A DNA stretch of 64,000 nt from the NCBI RefSeq assembly GCF_009765275.1, contig NZ_VOPH01000005.1, positions 1-64,000 on the forward strand, read 5' to 3'. Position numbers and translations under genes: made by a program. The notes beneath the pieces were generated by a model, which saw only the letters and a list, made by a program, of their open reading frames with translations, made no database searches and was not told where the DNA came from. The DNA is from Chachezhania sediminis (GTDB lineage Bacteria > Pseudomonadota > Alphaproteobacteria > Rhodobacterales > Rhodobacteraceae). Shown piece by piece: positions 1 through 8,880 of this stretch (its first letter is position 1; each line of letters begins with the position of its first letter).

Positions 1-63
1 CAGAGCTTCAAGCTCAGTGCGGTCGGCGGGGCCAAGGTAAAGGCAGATATCCGAGCGTCTCAT
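1..63 (-). CDS. IS630-family transposase, N-terminal fragment running off the left edge
   Basis: The minus strand reads MRRSDICLYLGPADRTELEA and continues past the window edge. This resembles the first residues of IS630-type transposases, which begin with a short leader and then 'xDRxxLEAL' before a helix-turn-helix. Only 21 codons are visible, so the call rests on remembered family similarity. The bases between the ATG and the CTAG at 120-123 would be the terminal inverted-repeat region; IS630 elements insert at TA, and CTAG is a favoured target. If so, the element ends about 7 bp before the GTG start of the next gene, so it would have landed in that gene's leader. The true start and element boundary cannot be fixed without the missing left part. 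Confidence 0.6.
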   Translation of the reverse strand, partial: MRRSDICLYLGPADRTELEAL

Positions 64-128
64 CTCCCACTCATGCCACGAGCGAGCGGCATTGGGAATC
101 CTACGTCAGACGGGGAACACTAGGCGTT

Positions 129-1349
129 GTGATTGCTCGAGCCTCTCAGAACACGCTACGGTCAAAACTGCTTCATAGCGGGGCCGTTCTTCTTCGCGCT
201 CTTCCCAGGGCTGGACGAACCTCTCTGTTGTCAGCTCTGGCCGCCGAAATGGACGATGGTTCAGCAGTGATGTCGGGGGAGCAGCTTGTTTGCATGTCGC
301 ATCAAGAAATCCAAACTGCATTCAGCGGGAGAGTCCTGTGTGTCGACGCAATAGATGGGGCGCAAGTACCAAGAGTAGAATCGATTATCCGCTCATGCAC
401 CGAACACCAGCGTTCCGCGCCCAGGTTCATTCTAGTGGGCCGAAATGCAAAGACAGATCAAATACTTAGTAGTGCACTGATTGGGATAATGACAGACCTG
501 GAGCTTACGCCGATCCAAGTCATAGAACATTTAAACGATTGCAAACCGCTGATGACTACTCAGGGTCCGTCGAGCACCACGGCCCCTCAAGCCCAATCCA
601 CCAATTCGCCCGTGTGGAGCAAAGAAGCCCTTTGGCTACGCGGTGGACTTCCCGAGAGTCTATACGCAGATAGTGACGAGCAAAGCTTCAACTGGAGATT
701 GGATTACCTTGCTTCTCTGCTCAATCAAGATCTGGACTGTTGGGGCATCGATGCAAGTGATCGTCTCCCTGATGTCTTTCAGTATGTCGCCAATACCAAC
801 GGCGTGCAATTTGACGATGCGAACTGTGCAAAGAACCTTTCGGTGAAGAGAGAGAGTATCAGAAAGTCACTAAACCTACTTGAAAGGACAGGCCTCATAC
901 GTCGCTTGCCGAACTGGCCAGCCGGAAGCAATCAAAGTCTTAACTCCATGCCGATTTTCTACGTCAGAGACTGTGGTTTGCTGCACGCTGCTCTTGGCAT
1001 TCGGTCCACGGAACAGCTTTGGAGGCACGACGCTCTTGGACACAGTTGGGAGAGCTTCGCAGTCGAGGCGATCGTCAATGCATCAAATGGCAATGCGACG
1101 CCTGCGTTCTATCGAGACAAAGAGAAAAACGAGATCGACCTCGTCCTGAGGTTTTCGAGCGACGCGATCTACGCAATCGAGATTAAGGTGAATTCAGATG
1201 CGAGGGCGAAAAAAGGTTTTGCGATTGGATGCAATGCAGTTGGAGCAACACAAAGGTTGGTAGTCCACTCCGGCGAAACGGATATCACTTCAGATGAGGG
1301 TGTGCCTCGGCTCAAGCTTGTTTCCGCGTTAAGGCAATTGCCACTGTAG
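129..1349 (+). CDS. DUF4143-type AAA ATPase fused to PD-(D/E)XK nuclease-like domain
   Basis: A 406-residue protein with the layout of the ATP-binding DUF4143 family. There is an N-terminal AAA-like core, a central WLRGGLPESLY segment (169-179) typical of the family, a winged-helix stretch around 230-262, and a C-terminal nuclease-fold signature: E308, then NEID (334-337) and EIK (351-353). The P-loop is degenerate: residues 25-32 read LPRAGRTS, so the usual first Gly and the Lys of GxxxxGK[ST] are absent. ATP binding is therefore doubtful. The GTG start at 129 fits the family N-terminus (V/M-I-x-R before the P-loop); no good ribosome site precedes it, probably because an IS630 element ends just upstream. 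Base composition is lower in GC than the core genes. The cellular role of this family is not established. Confidence 0.75.
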   Translation: MIARASQNTLRSKLLHSGAVLLRALPRAGRTSLLSALAAEMDDGSAVMSGEQLVCMSHQEIQTAFSGRVLCVDAIDGAQVPRVESIIRSCTEHQRSAPRFILVGRNAKTDQILSSALIGIMTDLELTPIQVIEHLNDCKPLMTTQGPSSTTAPQAQSTNSPVWSKEALWLRGGLPESLYADSDEQSFNWRLDYLASLLNQDLDCWGIDASDRLPDVFQYVANTNGVQFDDANCAKNLSVKRESIRKSLNLLERTGLIRRLPNWPAGSNQSLNSMPIFYVRDCGLLHAALGIRSTEQLWRHDALGHSWESFAVEAIVNASNGNATPAFYRDKEKNEIDLVLRFSSDAIYAIEIKVNSDARAKKGFAIGCNAVGATQRLVVHSGETDITSDEGVPRLKLVSALRQLPL

Positions 1350-1512
1350 CGACTCGCGCCAGGGTCCACTCAATCCAAAGTCTGCTTGTGTAGCGCAGAA
1401 CCATCAGTGATGCACCCGCAGCGAACTTCCGCTCCCCGCCGATTCTGTGGAAAAACACCCGTTCGCGAGCGCAGAATATCGACGGCTGAACATGGCGCGA
1501 GCGCTTTTTCCG

Positions 1513-1992
1513 TCAGACGTTTCGCGATTGCTGCGGTTCGGGAATGACCTTGGCCAGTTTGCGGAGGTTCTGGGCGGTTGCTGCGAGGAGGAATTCGTCA
1601 TTTGCGCCGCGTGGACCACGTAATCGCAGCCTGTTCACGCCAAGGATCCGTTTGAGGTGGGCGAAGAGCATCTCGACCTTCTTCCGCAGCTTCATGGAGA
1701 TGAGGTATTGTTCGGTTTTGGCGATGTCGCGGGCGACCTGGCGGGCGTCTTCATATTCCTCGCGGGTGATCTTACGTGCATCGCCCAGGTGTCGATCATG
1801 GAGTTCCCGCAAGCTCGGATTGGACTTCGTCGCAGTTTCCATGATCTCGATGGCTTCTTCGAGCGTCTGGTCCTTGAAGACGGTCATGCTAAGGCGGGCT
1901 TCCATCACGGCGTCTTCCCCCTCAACAAGCGCAGGATGCGCGCTGTCCAAGCGGGTCCATCCGAGATCTTGTTGCCGGTCGAAGCGCCTCAC
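1513..1992 (-). pseudogene. IS1182-type transposase, C-terminal remnant in a chimeric ORF
   Basis: The last ~85 residues (from about RKITREEYEDAR to the end, roughly 1513-1775) carry the conserved C-terminal block of IS1182-type transposases: RKKVEMLFAHLKRIL, then RLRLRGPRGANDEFLLAATA and QNLRKLAK. The catalytic DDE core is missing. The upstream part of the same open frame (about 1775-1992) does not look like transposase and overlaps a repeat found again near 6 kb. The ORF is thus a fusion created by rearrangement rather than an intact gene. The end of the element presumably lies between 1350 and 1512. No function is expected. Confidence 0.75.
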
Positions 1993-2123
1993 TGGACCAG
2001 CTGCCCTGAGGAATGACTGAGTAGCCCAACGAAAGTGGGATGCATCCCAGCCCTTCGAAACAGACCCTGGCGGCCTCCTGTGGTCTCATCATCCACAATC
2101 TGATCCCGAACTACACGGGAGGG
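1921..2123. repeat. Diverged ~200-bp repeat, copy A
   Basis: This stretch aligns with 5961-6162 in the same orientation. Shared blocks include CAACAAGCGCAG at the start, CACTGGACCAG in the middle (about 1990-2000 and 6029-6039) and GATCCCGA near the end. Copies are clearly related but diverged. On the minus strand both translate to a similar peptide (RRFDR..LG.T.LD.AH.ALVE). It is probably the end of an insertion element; I cannot name the family. Confidence 0.65.
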
Positions 2124-2182
2124 CGCAACACCAACATATGGAGAAGGCGCCCATTGGGCGCCCTACATGGTGATCAAATCTT

Positions 2183-2367
2183 GGCTTCGCGGGATCCTTG
2201 CCCCGATTCCGAGACAACTTTGCCCCGATTTACACAGGGTCTGTAAATCGGGGCAAAGTTGTCTCCATGTGATCCAAAAAACCACCTGTATTCAATGGTT
2301 TAGTTTACGACATTTCAGGCTGGGAGCAAGGATTTCGCGAAAATCGGGGTAAGATCCCGCGAAGCCT
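2183..2367. mobile_element. Two IS21-like element ends abutting head to head
   Basis: Positions 2211-2234 and 2242-2265 are perfect 24-bp inverted copies separated by 7 bp (CAGGGTC). Each end finishes in CA...TG orientation, as expected for elements with 5'-TG...CA-3' termini. Internal repeats of CCCCGATT occur at about 2201 and 2223, and inverted copies (AATCGGGG) at 2246-2253 and about 2342. The subterminal GCTTCGCGGGATC also recurs inverted at about 2354-2366. Multiple short terminal repeats at each end are characteristic of IS21-type elements. No istA/istB gene is present, so these are solo ends left after deletion. Family assignment is inference. Confidence 0.5.
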
Positions 2368-2369
2368 TG

Positions 2370-2403
2370 AAATCAAAAAGGAAAAGCCCGCCGAAGCGGG
2401 CTT
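2370..2403 (-). terminator. Intrinsic terminator on the minus strand
   Basis: A stem AAGCCCGC/GCGGGCTT (2384-2391 with 2396-2403, 4-nt loop) is followed on the minus strand by a T-rich tract (2370-2383). It lies 25 bp beyond the stop of the leftward fragment at 2428, which it would terminate. Confidence 0.65.
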
Positions 2404-2427
2404 GATCTCCAGATCTACGATGTCTGT

Positions 2428-2748
2428 TCAGGCCGCGTATTTCGAGCCGACCACGGTGCCGACATCGACAAGGGTGGCTCCGATTCCTGTCCGGTCAGGA
2501 TTTCGAAATGCCGGGATTTTCCCCTGAAGGACTTCGGTGAAGAGGTGTTCGAAGCGACCGGCTCCATGCTGGCAGGCGTAGGAAATCGGGTGGAGATCGC
2601 CGTCGCAGAAGGGATCGGCTTCCGGCAAAGAGGCAATCCTGGCCAGAAGTTCATCCAGATGTTTCCGGCCGAAGACAACATGGCGGACTGAGCCGGGTCC
2701 GGATCTGGGCACTAAGGTCGGCAGCGCGGATATTGCGAACGCTCAATC
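2428..2748 (-). pseudogene. C-terminal fragment resembling TniQ/HTH transposition-accessory proteins
   Basis: The frame is open from about 2748 to the stop at 2428; the only start-like codon is a GTG at 2712. The translated stretch has a LDELLARI helix, then a pattern (D-L-x-x-I-x-x-A-x-x-x-C, later LQGKIPAF and LVDVGTV) that I recognise from the C-terminal part of roseobacterial TniQ-like proteins encoded in mobile elements. It lacks an N-terminus and abuts the next leftward gene, whose stop at 2747-2749 just overlaps it, so it looks truncated. A terminator follows at 2370-2403. Identification is from memory of a pattern and is weak; a short hypothetical gene is possible. Confidence 0.3.
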
Positions 2749-3487
2749 AGAGATTAAGGGGCTCTGTCTCCGTTGCTTCGTCCGCCACGATGGCGGCTTG
2801 CTCAAGCAACCTGCGGACGGCCTTGTCGCTCAGGCTCCTTTCCTGCTTGGAGTCACCTTGCGTCAAGGCGCCGATTTGGGTGATCAGATCGAGGCCGATC
2901 GCGCCACCACCTTCAAGGTGCTCGAGCATCAGCGCGTTCAAGCGCAGGTTGGTCGCCTGCGTCGGCCCCGGATTCCGATAGGAGCTGAAGCGCCCACGTA
3001 AGTTGACGCTCTCGCCGATATAACTGCGCGACGTTTCTTCTGCTGTGATCCGGAAGCGGTAGACCCCGGCCTCTCTAGGGACATCCGGGAAGGCCAATTT
3101 CCCGTCCTGCGAAAGTTTGACCTCTCCGCTCGGAAGCCATTCCGCGGTCAACGAGGTCGCAATCGAAGCACCAAAGATAGTGGGAGGAGCCGGCTCGGTT
3201 ATACGCACGAAACTGACTTCTTCCATCTCCAGAGCGAGACCTTCAGTACGCCATCCAGCCTTCAGCCAGGCAGATGAGTGCCTCTTCCCGCCTTGGTCGT
3301 TGTTTGCCCACCACGCGGAATATTTTCTGGAGCTCGGAGGCAGGTCTTGACCGATGATCTCTTCGATGTCGGTAAAGCTCATCCTTACTGTTGTGACATG
3401 CAGGGACGAAAGGCGCTCATGCAAAGGATCATAGATGCTCAAGGATTTACTCCAAATGGGTGCGGCTGAGAGCATGAGGCTGAACAT
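2747..3487 (-). CDS. DUF7662-type domain fused to GIY-YIG nuclease domain
   Basis: Starting at the ATG at 3487 gives 246 residues. Residues ~17-95 (YDPLHERL, AWWANN, SSAWLKAGW, EVSFVRI) match a small DNA-binding-like domain, listed as DUF7662 in recent Pfam, often attached to nucleases. Residues ~137-205 form a GIY-YIG-like fold: GVY at 141-143, YIG at 156-158 and NLRGR at 162-166. The Arg that follows YIG in active GIY-YIG enzymes is plausibly R164 or R166; the distal catalytic Glu is not obvious. The frame is open further upstream (to 3655), but that part has no domain and an unusual composition. No ribosome site is clear. The gene is flanked by IS debris and is probably a mobile or defence-type cargo gene; function is unproven. 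Confidence 0.6.
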   Translation of the reverse strand: MFSLMLSAAPIWSKSLSIYDPLHERLSSLHVTTVRMSFTDIEEIIGQDLPPSSRKYSAWWANNDQGGKRHSSAWLKAGWRTEGLALEMEEVSFVRITEPAPPTIFGASIATSLTAEWLPSGEVKLSQDGKLAFPDVPREAGVYRFRITAEETSRSYIGESVNLRGRFSSYRNPGPTQATNLRLNALMLEHLEGGGAIGLDLITQIGALTQGDSKQERSLSDKAVRRLLEQAAIVADEATETEPLNL

Positions 3488-3784
3488 CGACGCGATCGTC
3501 AATGTCAGGTTCGTATGCGAAGTCGTCTTACGGCGATGCGGCAGGCGGCTCCGCCGTGCCAGATCACTATGGGACGCGCCTCCGGCCCACAGGCAACATT
3601 CGCCAGGCAGGCCATCGCTGCGTCGCAGCTTCCCCGAACCGGCCCTTCGTGGCAAGGTGCAGCATCTTCTCCTGGCCCATGTTCCGTAGTGTGGAACGAA
3701 GCACCATATCGCTCCGGACGCACATGGGTCCGCTTGCTATTCGCGCTTTGGTTTTGCCCCTACATTTATGTGTCCGCGACGCAA

Positions 3785-4537
3785 CTATTCCGTCTGCGGA
3801 GGCGGGGGGGGAACAATAGCTTCTAGCGCTTCGAGGATCGACCGATCTCGCTCTTGTTGCTGTCGGAGCAACTGTTCGATTGCGCGTAGCAAGTCGGTAT
3901 TCGTATCGCCGATTGTCTGGACCGCGCCCGTAACATCGGCGGACATGCGCTCTAACGCGGTTTGCGAGGCACCAAAGTCGCCTACGATTGCCGTTTGAAG
4001 CTCATCTATCTCCCCTCGAACGCTCGCTAGAGCTCTGTCCATGGCTGCAGAGTCTTGAGGTACTCGCCAATACTCTGTGTAGGCGATTTGGGCGACCGAG
4101 AAGACGATTGCGAAAATACCAACCAGAATAGCTTTGTTGGCAGCTTTGCTGTTCTTCTCTGCCTCTGTCGAGAAGTTTTCAAGAAATTCCGCTGCCGCAA
4201 CTTGTAGACCATTCATAATCCTAAGAGCGTTTTCCCCAAAGCCGACGAGATTGCTCAGGCGCTCGGACATGTCGCCAAGGCGCTCATTCGTCTCGTGGGC
4301 CGGATGTGGCGGGATATCTATATGTTTGAATATCGCGGGTGAAGGCTCCAAAGCGCTCGGCTTTGGACCATAAGTGCTCTCAAGTCCCTCGCTCTGCTCG
4401 AAAAGGTCTTCGCTGACGCTCCGGATGCCAAGATTCTTGCTGCTGCGAAGCCCCCCAAGTGTGTCTTTTATGCCTGCGAACATGTCGGCCATCTTGGCAC
4501 TCAGTCTTTTGTTCTCGGCCTCAAGAATGTTGAGCAA
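3785..4537 (-). pseudogene. Coiled-coil membrane protein, downstream part of a frameshifted gene
   Basis: This open frame begins directly after an in-frame TAA next to an A8 run. Its only possible start at the 5' end is TTG at 4537. It encodes an N-terminal heptad-like segment (LEAENKRLSAKMADMF), a polar linker, a helix around 85-135, one clear transmembrane segment (about 136-153, AILVGIFAIVFSVAQIAY) and a C-terminal coiled coil ending in a proline run. The upstream gene part at 4521-4889 is in another frame. Removing one A from the A8 run joins the two into one protein of about 370 residues. I do not recognise the family. The product is probably a membrane-anchored coiled-coil protein, possibly inactivated. 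Confidence 0.5.
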
Positions 4538-4889
4538 GTGTTCCGCATCTGGTTGATCTTCGTCTTTTTTTTATTTCCACGTTCGGCTCGAACGATTTGT
4601 CATTATAGACAAACTCGCGTGAGAATTGATTCACATCATCCTCGGTGAAAGCGGAAATCTCAGCCTCCGTCGGCTTGCTCGATTTGTCTTCGCCCTCTTG
4701 ATCCTCGAGGTGCTTCGAAAGTATTATCCCCATAAGTTCACGGATTGCCTCGATGGCATTTGGGGATTCGTCCTTGAAGTGCTTCTCCATGGCAGCGGCG
4801 GCTTTAATGGAGTATGAAAATACGTCCCATTCTCCGTTATTCTCTGAGCGAAAGACCCACTGGGGTTTGATGAGCTCTGTCAAGTCCAT
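4521..4889 (-). CDS. Hypothetical protein, upstream part of a frameshifted gene
   Basis: This 122-residue reading frame starts MDLTELIKPQWVF and is acidic and helical through about residue 105. It then runs through KKRRRSTRCG and stops. The last ~16 residues are encoded after an A8 run (4565-4572 on the plus strand as T8) and look like out-of-frame read-through, because the +1 frame continues smoothly into the coiled-coil gene 3785-4537. The N-terminal part has no recognisable domain. It may be an intact small protein, but the simplest reading is the 5' part of a single gene broken by a one-base insertion. Confidence 0.5.
   Translation of the reverse strand: MDLTELIKPQWVFRSENNGEWDVFSYSIKAAAAMEKHFKDESPNAIEAIRELMGIILSKHLEDQEGEDKSSKPTEAEISAFTEDDVNQFSREFVYNDKSFEPNVEIKKRRRSTRCGTLAQHS
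4565..4572 (-). other. A8 homopolymer at a frame break
   Basis: Eight consecutive A on the minus strand sit exactly where the reading frame of 4521-4889 must shift by +1 (or lose one A) to enter 3785-4537. Seven A would give one continuous frame. Confidence 0.7.
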
Positions 4890-5960
4890 TCGAAATTCTC
4901 GGCCTCTTTGGCTGTATACGCTTCCGTCTTCCTCTACCTTACCTCACTTTCAGTCGTCGAGCAGCAATGGATAGCACTCCGCCGCCCCGGGTAACGCTGC
5001 TTTTGTCATTTCCAGAAAGCAGGGTGTTTCCACCCTTGGCGGCACCGTTTGCCATGGATCGCGACTTAAGTACCGCTGCCGTTCGTCTATTAGTCGCGAA
5101 CGATCGGTTTGCCATCCTCTGTGCCGAGCAACGCAGGTCTGGTGGCGTGGGCTTGGTGAATGTCAGCATCTCGCGATGCGCCTTGGTGAAGGCGCGCATG
5201 CGGCAAATGGCCGGAATCCGCCCTTTCGAACCAGGGCAGATCATCATTCAGCGCCGGGCGTGGGCGGTGACTATGGTCCCCTTGAAGCAAACCATGCGCT
5301 CCCAAGAGCGATGAGGCTTCATGATCGTGTCTGGTGTTGAGCCCAGTACCCCAGGAGGGCTTCGGGCGGCGTCACTCAGGTCTGATCTCGCGCTGATGGC
5401 GAGCAAGAAGCGTGACCAGTCTTCGGCCGGAAATCACCTTCGGGCGATTCAGGTGGATGAGGCCCCTTTCAGCCGGGTCGAGGTCAACTTCGTCGCCACA
5501 GACGCGAGCAATGGCGTCGGCGTAGGCATCTGTTGCTGTGACGGGCACCTGACAATTTCTCCAACGCTGATATCGGTTCAGTATCGTAGCGACAGCTTGC
5601 GTTGACTTCATCGTCTTCATCGGAGTTCCCACCGCTTCCAAGCGACCTCGTGTCCAGGGTCTCACTATCGCAAGCCAGCCCCACTGCGCCATGCTCAGGC
5701 TCGTACGGGGAGAGCACAACGGCACTCCGCCGGATCCGTGGCCCCATGCCGCGAACCGCCGGATCCTCTCCATACGCGAAAGGCGCCGGAGCATCAGCGC
5801 CAGCGCCTCTATCACCGTCTTTCAGAAAGCAGTCCAGGGACACCTAGGCGGTACGTTTCGCCCCTGACACCGCTTGCGCAGAATTATGCTTCCGTTTGCG
5901 CATTCATCTTCTTTCTCTGACTACGCCTCGCCGAAGCGATCGGCCTCTCATTTCAGTGGC
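4890..5960. other. Non-coding or decayed accessory DNA
   Basis: Several open frames cross this stretch on both strands, but none has a start with a ribosome site or a protein family that I recognise. Compositions are typical of frame shadows. It may include degraded IS or gene fragments; I can support no gene here. Confidence 0.5.
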
Positions 5961-6162
5961 TTCAACAAGCGCAGCATGCGCACCGTCCAAGCCAGTCGAT
6001 CCGAGAGCCCATGGTCGGTCGAAGCGTCTCACTGGACCAGATGCCGAAAGGAATAACCGCGAAGCCGCCTGAAAGCGGGTACATCCACGCCCTTCAAAAT
6101 AGACCTCGGCCGGATCTTGTGGCCCATTCGGCCGCAACTTGATCCCGATTTACAACAGGGTC
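5961..6162. repeat. Diverged ~200-bp repeat, copy B, at the island/core boundary
   Basis: Same orientation as copy A (1921-2123). Its right end reads GATTTACAACAGGGTC (6147-6162); a near-identical GATTTACACAGGGTC lies at 2227-2241, next to the IS21-like ends. The TCA of the NDUFS4-like stop codon is at 6161-6163, so the accessory region ends within a base or two of the first core gene. Confidence 0.65.
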
Positions 6163-6472
6163 AGTGGGTCCAGGGACCGCGGCGGTCGGTGGCGAAGTTT
6201 TCGCCATAGCCGCGGGGGCGGATGTTCGCCTTGCGGGTCTTGGGCTCGATCACCACGGCCTCGATGCCGTGGGCCTCTGCATAGTCGATGGCGGCTTCCT
6301 TGGTGGGAAAGCGCAGGTGCACCTGGCTTTGCATGTCCGACGACGACGTCCAGCCCATCAGGGGATCGACCTCGCGCTGCGAGGCGGGCGCGTATTCCAG
6401 CGCCCATTCATGGGTCTTGGCCTGGCCCGAGGACATGGCCGTCCGGGCCGGTTTGAAGATGCGGGCGGTCAT
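6161..6472 (-). CDS. NADH dehydrogenase accessory subunit, NDUFS4-like (ETC complex I)
   Basis: A 103-residue protein of the NDUFS4/ETC_C1 family, an accessory subunit of respiratory complex I on the matrix/cytoplasmic face. Family features are the start [18 protein letters not shown], the W-x-L-E-Y-x-P segment (33-29 region HEWALEYAP), the central GWTSSSDM block and the C-terminal [12 protein letters not shown]. Alphaproteobacteria commonly carry this subunit outside the nuo operon. It is divergent from uvrB with 131 bp between. Its stop codon touches the accessory-region repeat, but the C-terminus looks complete, so the rearrangement did not truncate it. Confidence 0.85.
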   Translation of the reverse strand: MTARIFKPARTAMSSGQAKTHEWALEYAPASQREVDPLMGWTSSSDMQSQVHLRFPTKEAAIDYAEAHGIEAVVIEPKTRKANIRPRGYGENFATDRRGPWTH

Positions 6473-6603
6473 GGGACGATCTCCAATTTCTGCGGCCCTT
6501 GTATCCCTTATGCGCAGCTTTCGGGCAAGTCCCCAATCGCCGCAGGGCCGTGCTTGACCCTGCCCCGCCCCAACTCCCATATGGAACCCGGAGGTCGCCG
6601 CCC

Positions 6604-8802
6604 ATGCACAACAACCGCCCCGATCATCTTCCCGTCCTGCACGCCCCTGCCCCAGACGTCCGCGAACGCGAGAAGCTGGAAGGCGGGATCCGTTTCCGCA
6701 TGCAGACGGAATTCCAGGCCGCCGGCGACCAGCCCACGGCCATTGCCGAGATCGCCGAGGCAATCAAGGCCGGCGAACGCAACCAGGTCCTTCTGGGTGC
6801 GACCGGGACCGGCAAGACCTTCACCATGGCCAAGGTGATCGAGGAGACGCAGCGCCCGGCCATCATTCTGGCCCCCAACAAGACGCTGGCGGCCCAGCTT
6901 TATGGCGAATTCAAGGGATTCTTCCCGGACAACGCCGTCGAGTATTTCGTGTCCTACTACGACTACTACCAGCCCGAGGCCTATGTGGCGCGGTCGGATA
7001 CGTATATCGAGAAGGAGAGCCAGATCAACGAACAGATCGACCGGATGCGCCACTCGGCCACCCGGGCGCTTCTGGAACGCGACGACGTGATCATCGTGGC
7101 CTCGGTCTCGTGCATCTACGGTATCGGCTCGGTCGAGACCTATGGCGCGATGACCCAGGATCTGAAGGTCGGGCAAAGCTATGACGTCCGCGCCGTGATC
7201 GCCGATCTGGTGACACAGCAATACCGCCGCAACGATCAGGCCTTCCAGCGCGGGTCGTTCCGCGTGCGGGGAGACGTGCTTGAGATCTTTCCGGCCCACC
7301 TTGAAGACCGGGCGTGGAAACTTTCGTTCTTCGGGGACGAGCTGGAATCGATTTCCGAATTCGATCCGCTGACGGGCGAACGGACCGACAGTTTCGACCA
7401 GATCCGCGTCTACGCCAATTCCCACTACGTGACGCCCCGTCCTACGATGAACCAGGCCGTGATCGGCATCAAGAAAGAGCTGCGCCAGCGCCTTGATCAA
7501 CTGGTCGGCGAAGGCAAGCTGCTGGAAGCGCAGCGGCTGGAGCAGCGGACGAATTTCGACCTAGAGATGCTGGAGGCCACCGGTGTCTGCAACGGGATCG
7601 AGAACTACTCCCGCTACCTGACCGGCCGCGCCCCCGGCGAACCGCCCCCCACCCTGTTCGAGTTCATCCCCGACAATGCCATCGTCTTTGCCGATGAAAG
7701 CCACGTCTCGGTCCCGCAGATCGGCGGCATGTACCGGGGCGACTATCGGCGCAAGTTCACGCTGGCCGAACATGGATTCCGCCTGCCCTCCTGCATGGAC
7801 AACCGGCCCCTGAAGTTCGAGGAATGGGACGCGATGCGGCCCCAGTCCGTCTTCGTTTCGGCCACGCCGTCCAGCTGGGAACTGGACCAGGCGGGCGGCG
7901 TCTTTACCGAACAGGTCATCCGCCCGACCGGCCTTCTGGACCCGGTGGTGGAAATCCGCCCGGTCGAGATGCAGGTCGACGACCTGCTGGACGAGGTGAA
8001 GCGCGTCGCCGCCGCCGGTTACCGTGTGTTGGCCACGGTGCTGACGAAACGCATGGCCGAGGACCTGACCGAATACCTGCACGAACAGGGCGTTCGAGTG
8101 CGCTACATGCACTCGGACATCGACACGCTGGAACGGATCGAGATCCTGAGGGACCTGCGCCTCGGCGCCTTCGACGTTCTGGTGGGGATCAACCTGCTGC
8201 GCGAAGGGCTCGACATCCCGGAATGCGGTCTGGTGGCCATCCTGGACGCAGACAAGGAAGGGTTCCTCAGGTCCGAAACCTCGTTGATCCAGACCATCGG
8301 CCGGGCGGCGCGGAATGCCGAAGGCCGGGTCATCATGTATGCCGACCGCATCACCGGATCGATGGAACGAGCGCTGGCAGAAACCGACCGCCGCCGGGCC
8401 AAGCAGATGGCCTACAACGAAGAACACGGCATCACGCCCGCAACGGTGAAGAAGAACGTCGAGGACGTTCTGGCCGGGCTCTACAAGGGCGACACCGACA
8501 TGTCCCGCGTCACGGCCAAGGTGGACAAGCCGCTGCACGGCGCGAATCTGGAAACGGTGCTGGACGGGTTGCGGACGGACATGCGCAAGGCGGCCGAGAA
8601 CCTGGAATTCGAGGAAGCGGCAAGACTGCGGGACGAGATCAAGCGGCTGGAAGCCGTGGACCTTGCGGTTTCGGACGATCCTCTGGCGCGCCAGTACGCG
8701 GTGGAAAAGGCCGCCGAAGCGGCGGTCGGATCCCGGGGGCGTTCCACCGCCGGCCGCCCCGGCCAACGCGGCGGCAACGTGCAACGGCGGAAGAAGCGGT
8801 AG
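6604..8802 (+). CDS. uvrB: Excinuclease ABC subunit B
   Basis: A 732-residue UvrB, the damage-verification helicase of nucleotide excision repair that works with UvrA and UvrC. Visible are Walker A GATGTGKT (65-72), the beta-hairpin [11 protein letters not shown] (about 118-128) that inserts between strands, the DESH box, the helicase motifs ending in QTIGRAARN, and a C-terminal UVR motif ([17 protein letters not shown]) that binds UvrC. The ATG at 6604 is chosen over an in-frame start at 6499 because GGAG lies at 6590-6593 and the family N-terminus begins here. The tail after the UVR motif is basic and low-complexity. No LexA box is evident in the 131-bp upstream gap. Confidence 0.97.
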   Translation: MHNNRPDHLPVLHAPAPDVREREKLEGGIRFRMQTEFQAAGDQPTAIAEIAEAIKAGERNQVLLGATGTGKTFTMAKVIEETQRPAIILAPNKTLAAQLYGEFKGFFPDNAVEYFVSYYDYYQPEAYVARSDTYIEKESQINEQIDRMRHSATRALLERDDVIIVASVSCIYGIGSVETYGAMTQDLKVGQSYDVRAVIADLVTQQYRRNDQAFQRGSFRVRGDVLEIFPAHLEDRAWKLSFFGDELESISEFDPLTGERTDSFDQIRVYANSHYVTPRPTMNQAVIGIKKELRQRLDQLVGEGKLLEAQRLEQRTNFDLEMLEATGVCNGIENYSRYLTGRAPGEPPPTLFEFIPDNAIVFADESHVSVPQIGGMYRGDYRRKFTLAEHGFRLPSCMDNRPLKFEEWDAMRPQSVFVSATPSSWELDQAGGVFTEQVIRPTGLLDPVVEIRPVEMQVDDLLDEVKRVAAAGYRVLATVLTKRMAEDLTEYLHEQGVRVRYMHSDIDTLERIEILRDLRLGAFDVLVGINLLREGLDIPECGLVAILDADKEGFLRSETSLIQTIGRAARNAEGRVIMYADRITGSMERALAETDRRRAKQMAYNEEHGITPATVKKNVEDVLAGLYKGDTDMSRVTAKVDKPLHGANLETVLDGLRTDMRKAAENLEFEEAARLRDEIKRLEAVDLAVSDDPLARQYAVEKAAEAAVGSRGRSTAGRPGQRGGNVQRRKKR

Positions 8803-8880
8803 AGCGGGGTTCGCCCTGCCGCTCGCCGACCGATCGAAATGCATCCGGCACCGCACCCCATGCAGGGCCGGGCCTTCTCC

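Noticed and set aside
4565-4572. Programmed -1 frameshifting at the A8 run
   Set aside because: The required change is +1 (or loss of one A), not -1, so the usual slippery mechanism does not fit; indel or error is simpler.
4939-5305. Overlapping open frames on both strands
   Set aside because: No start with a ribosome site and no recognisable family; possibly degraded, cannot be supported as a gene.
5372-5843. Minus-strand frames of 119 and 147 residues
   Set aside because: No similarity recognised; composition typical of shadows of GC-rich DNA.
6554-6584. TTGACC...CATATG as a uvrB promoter
   Set aside because: The predicted start of RNA would fall on the ribosome site, so the spacing is implausible.
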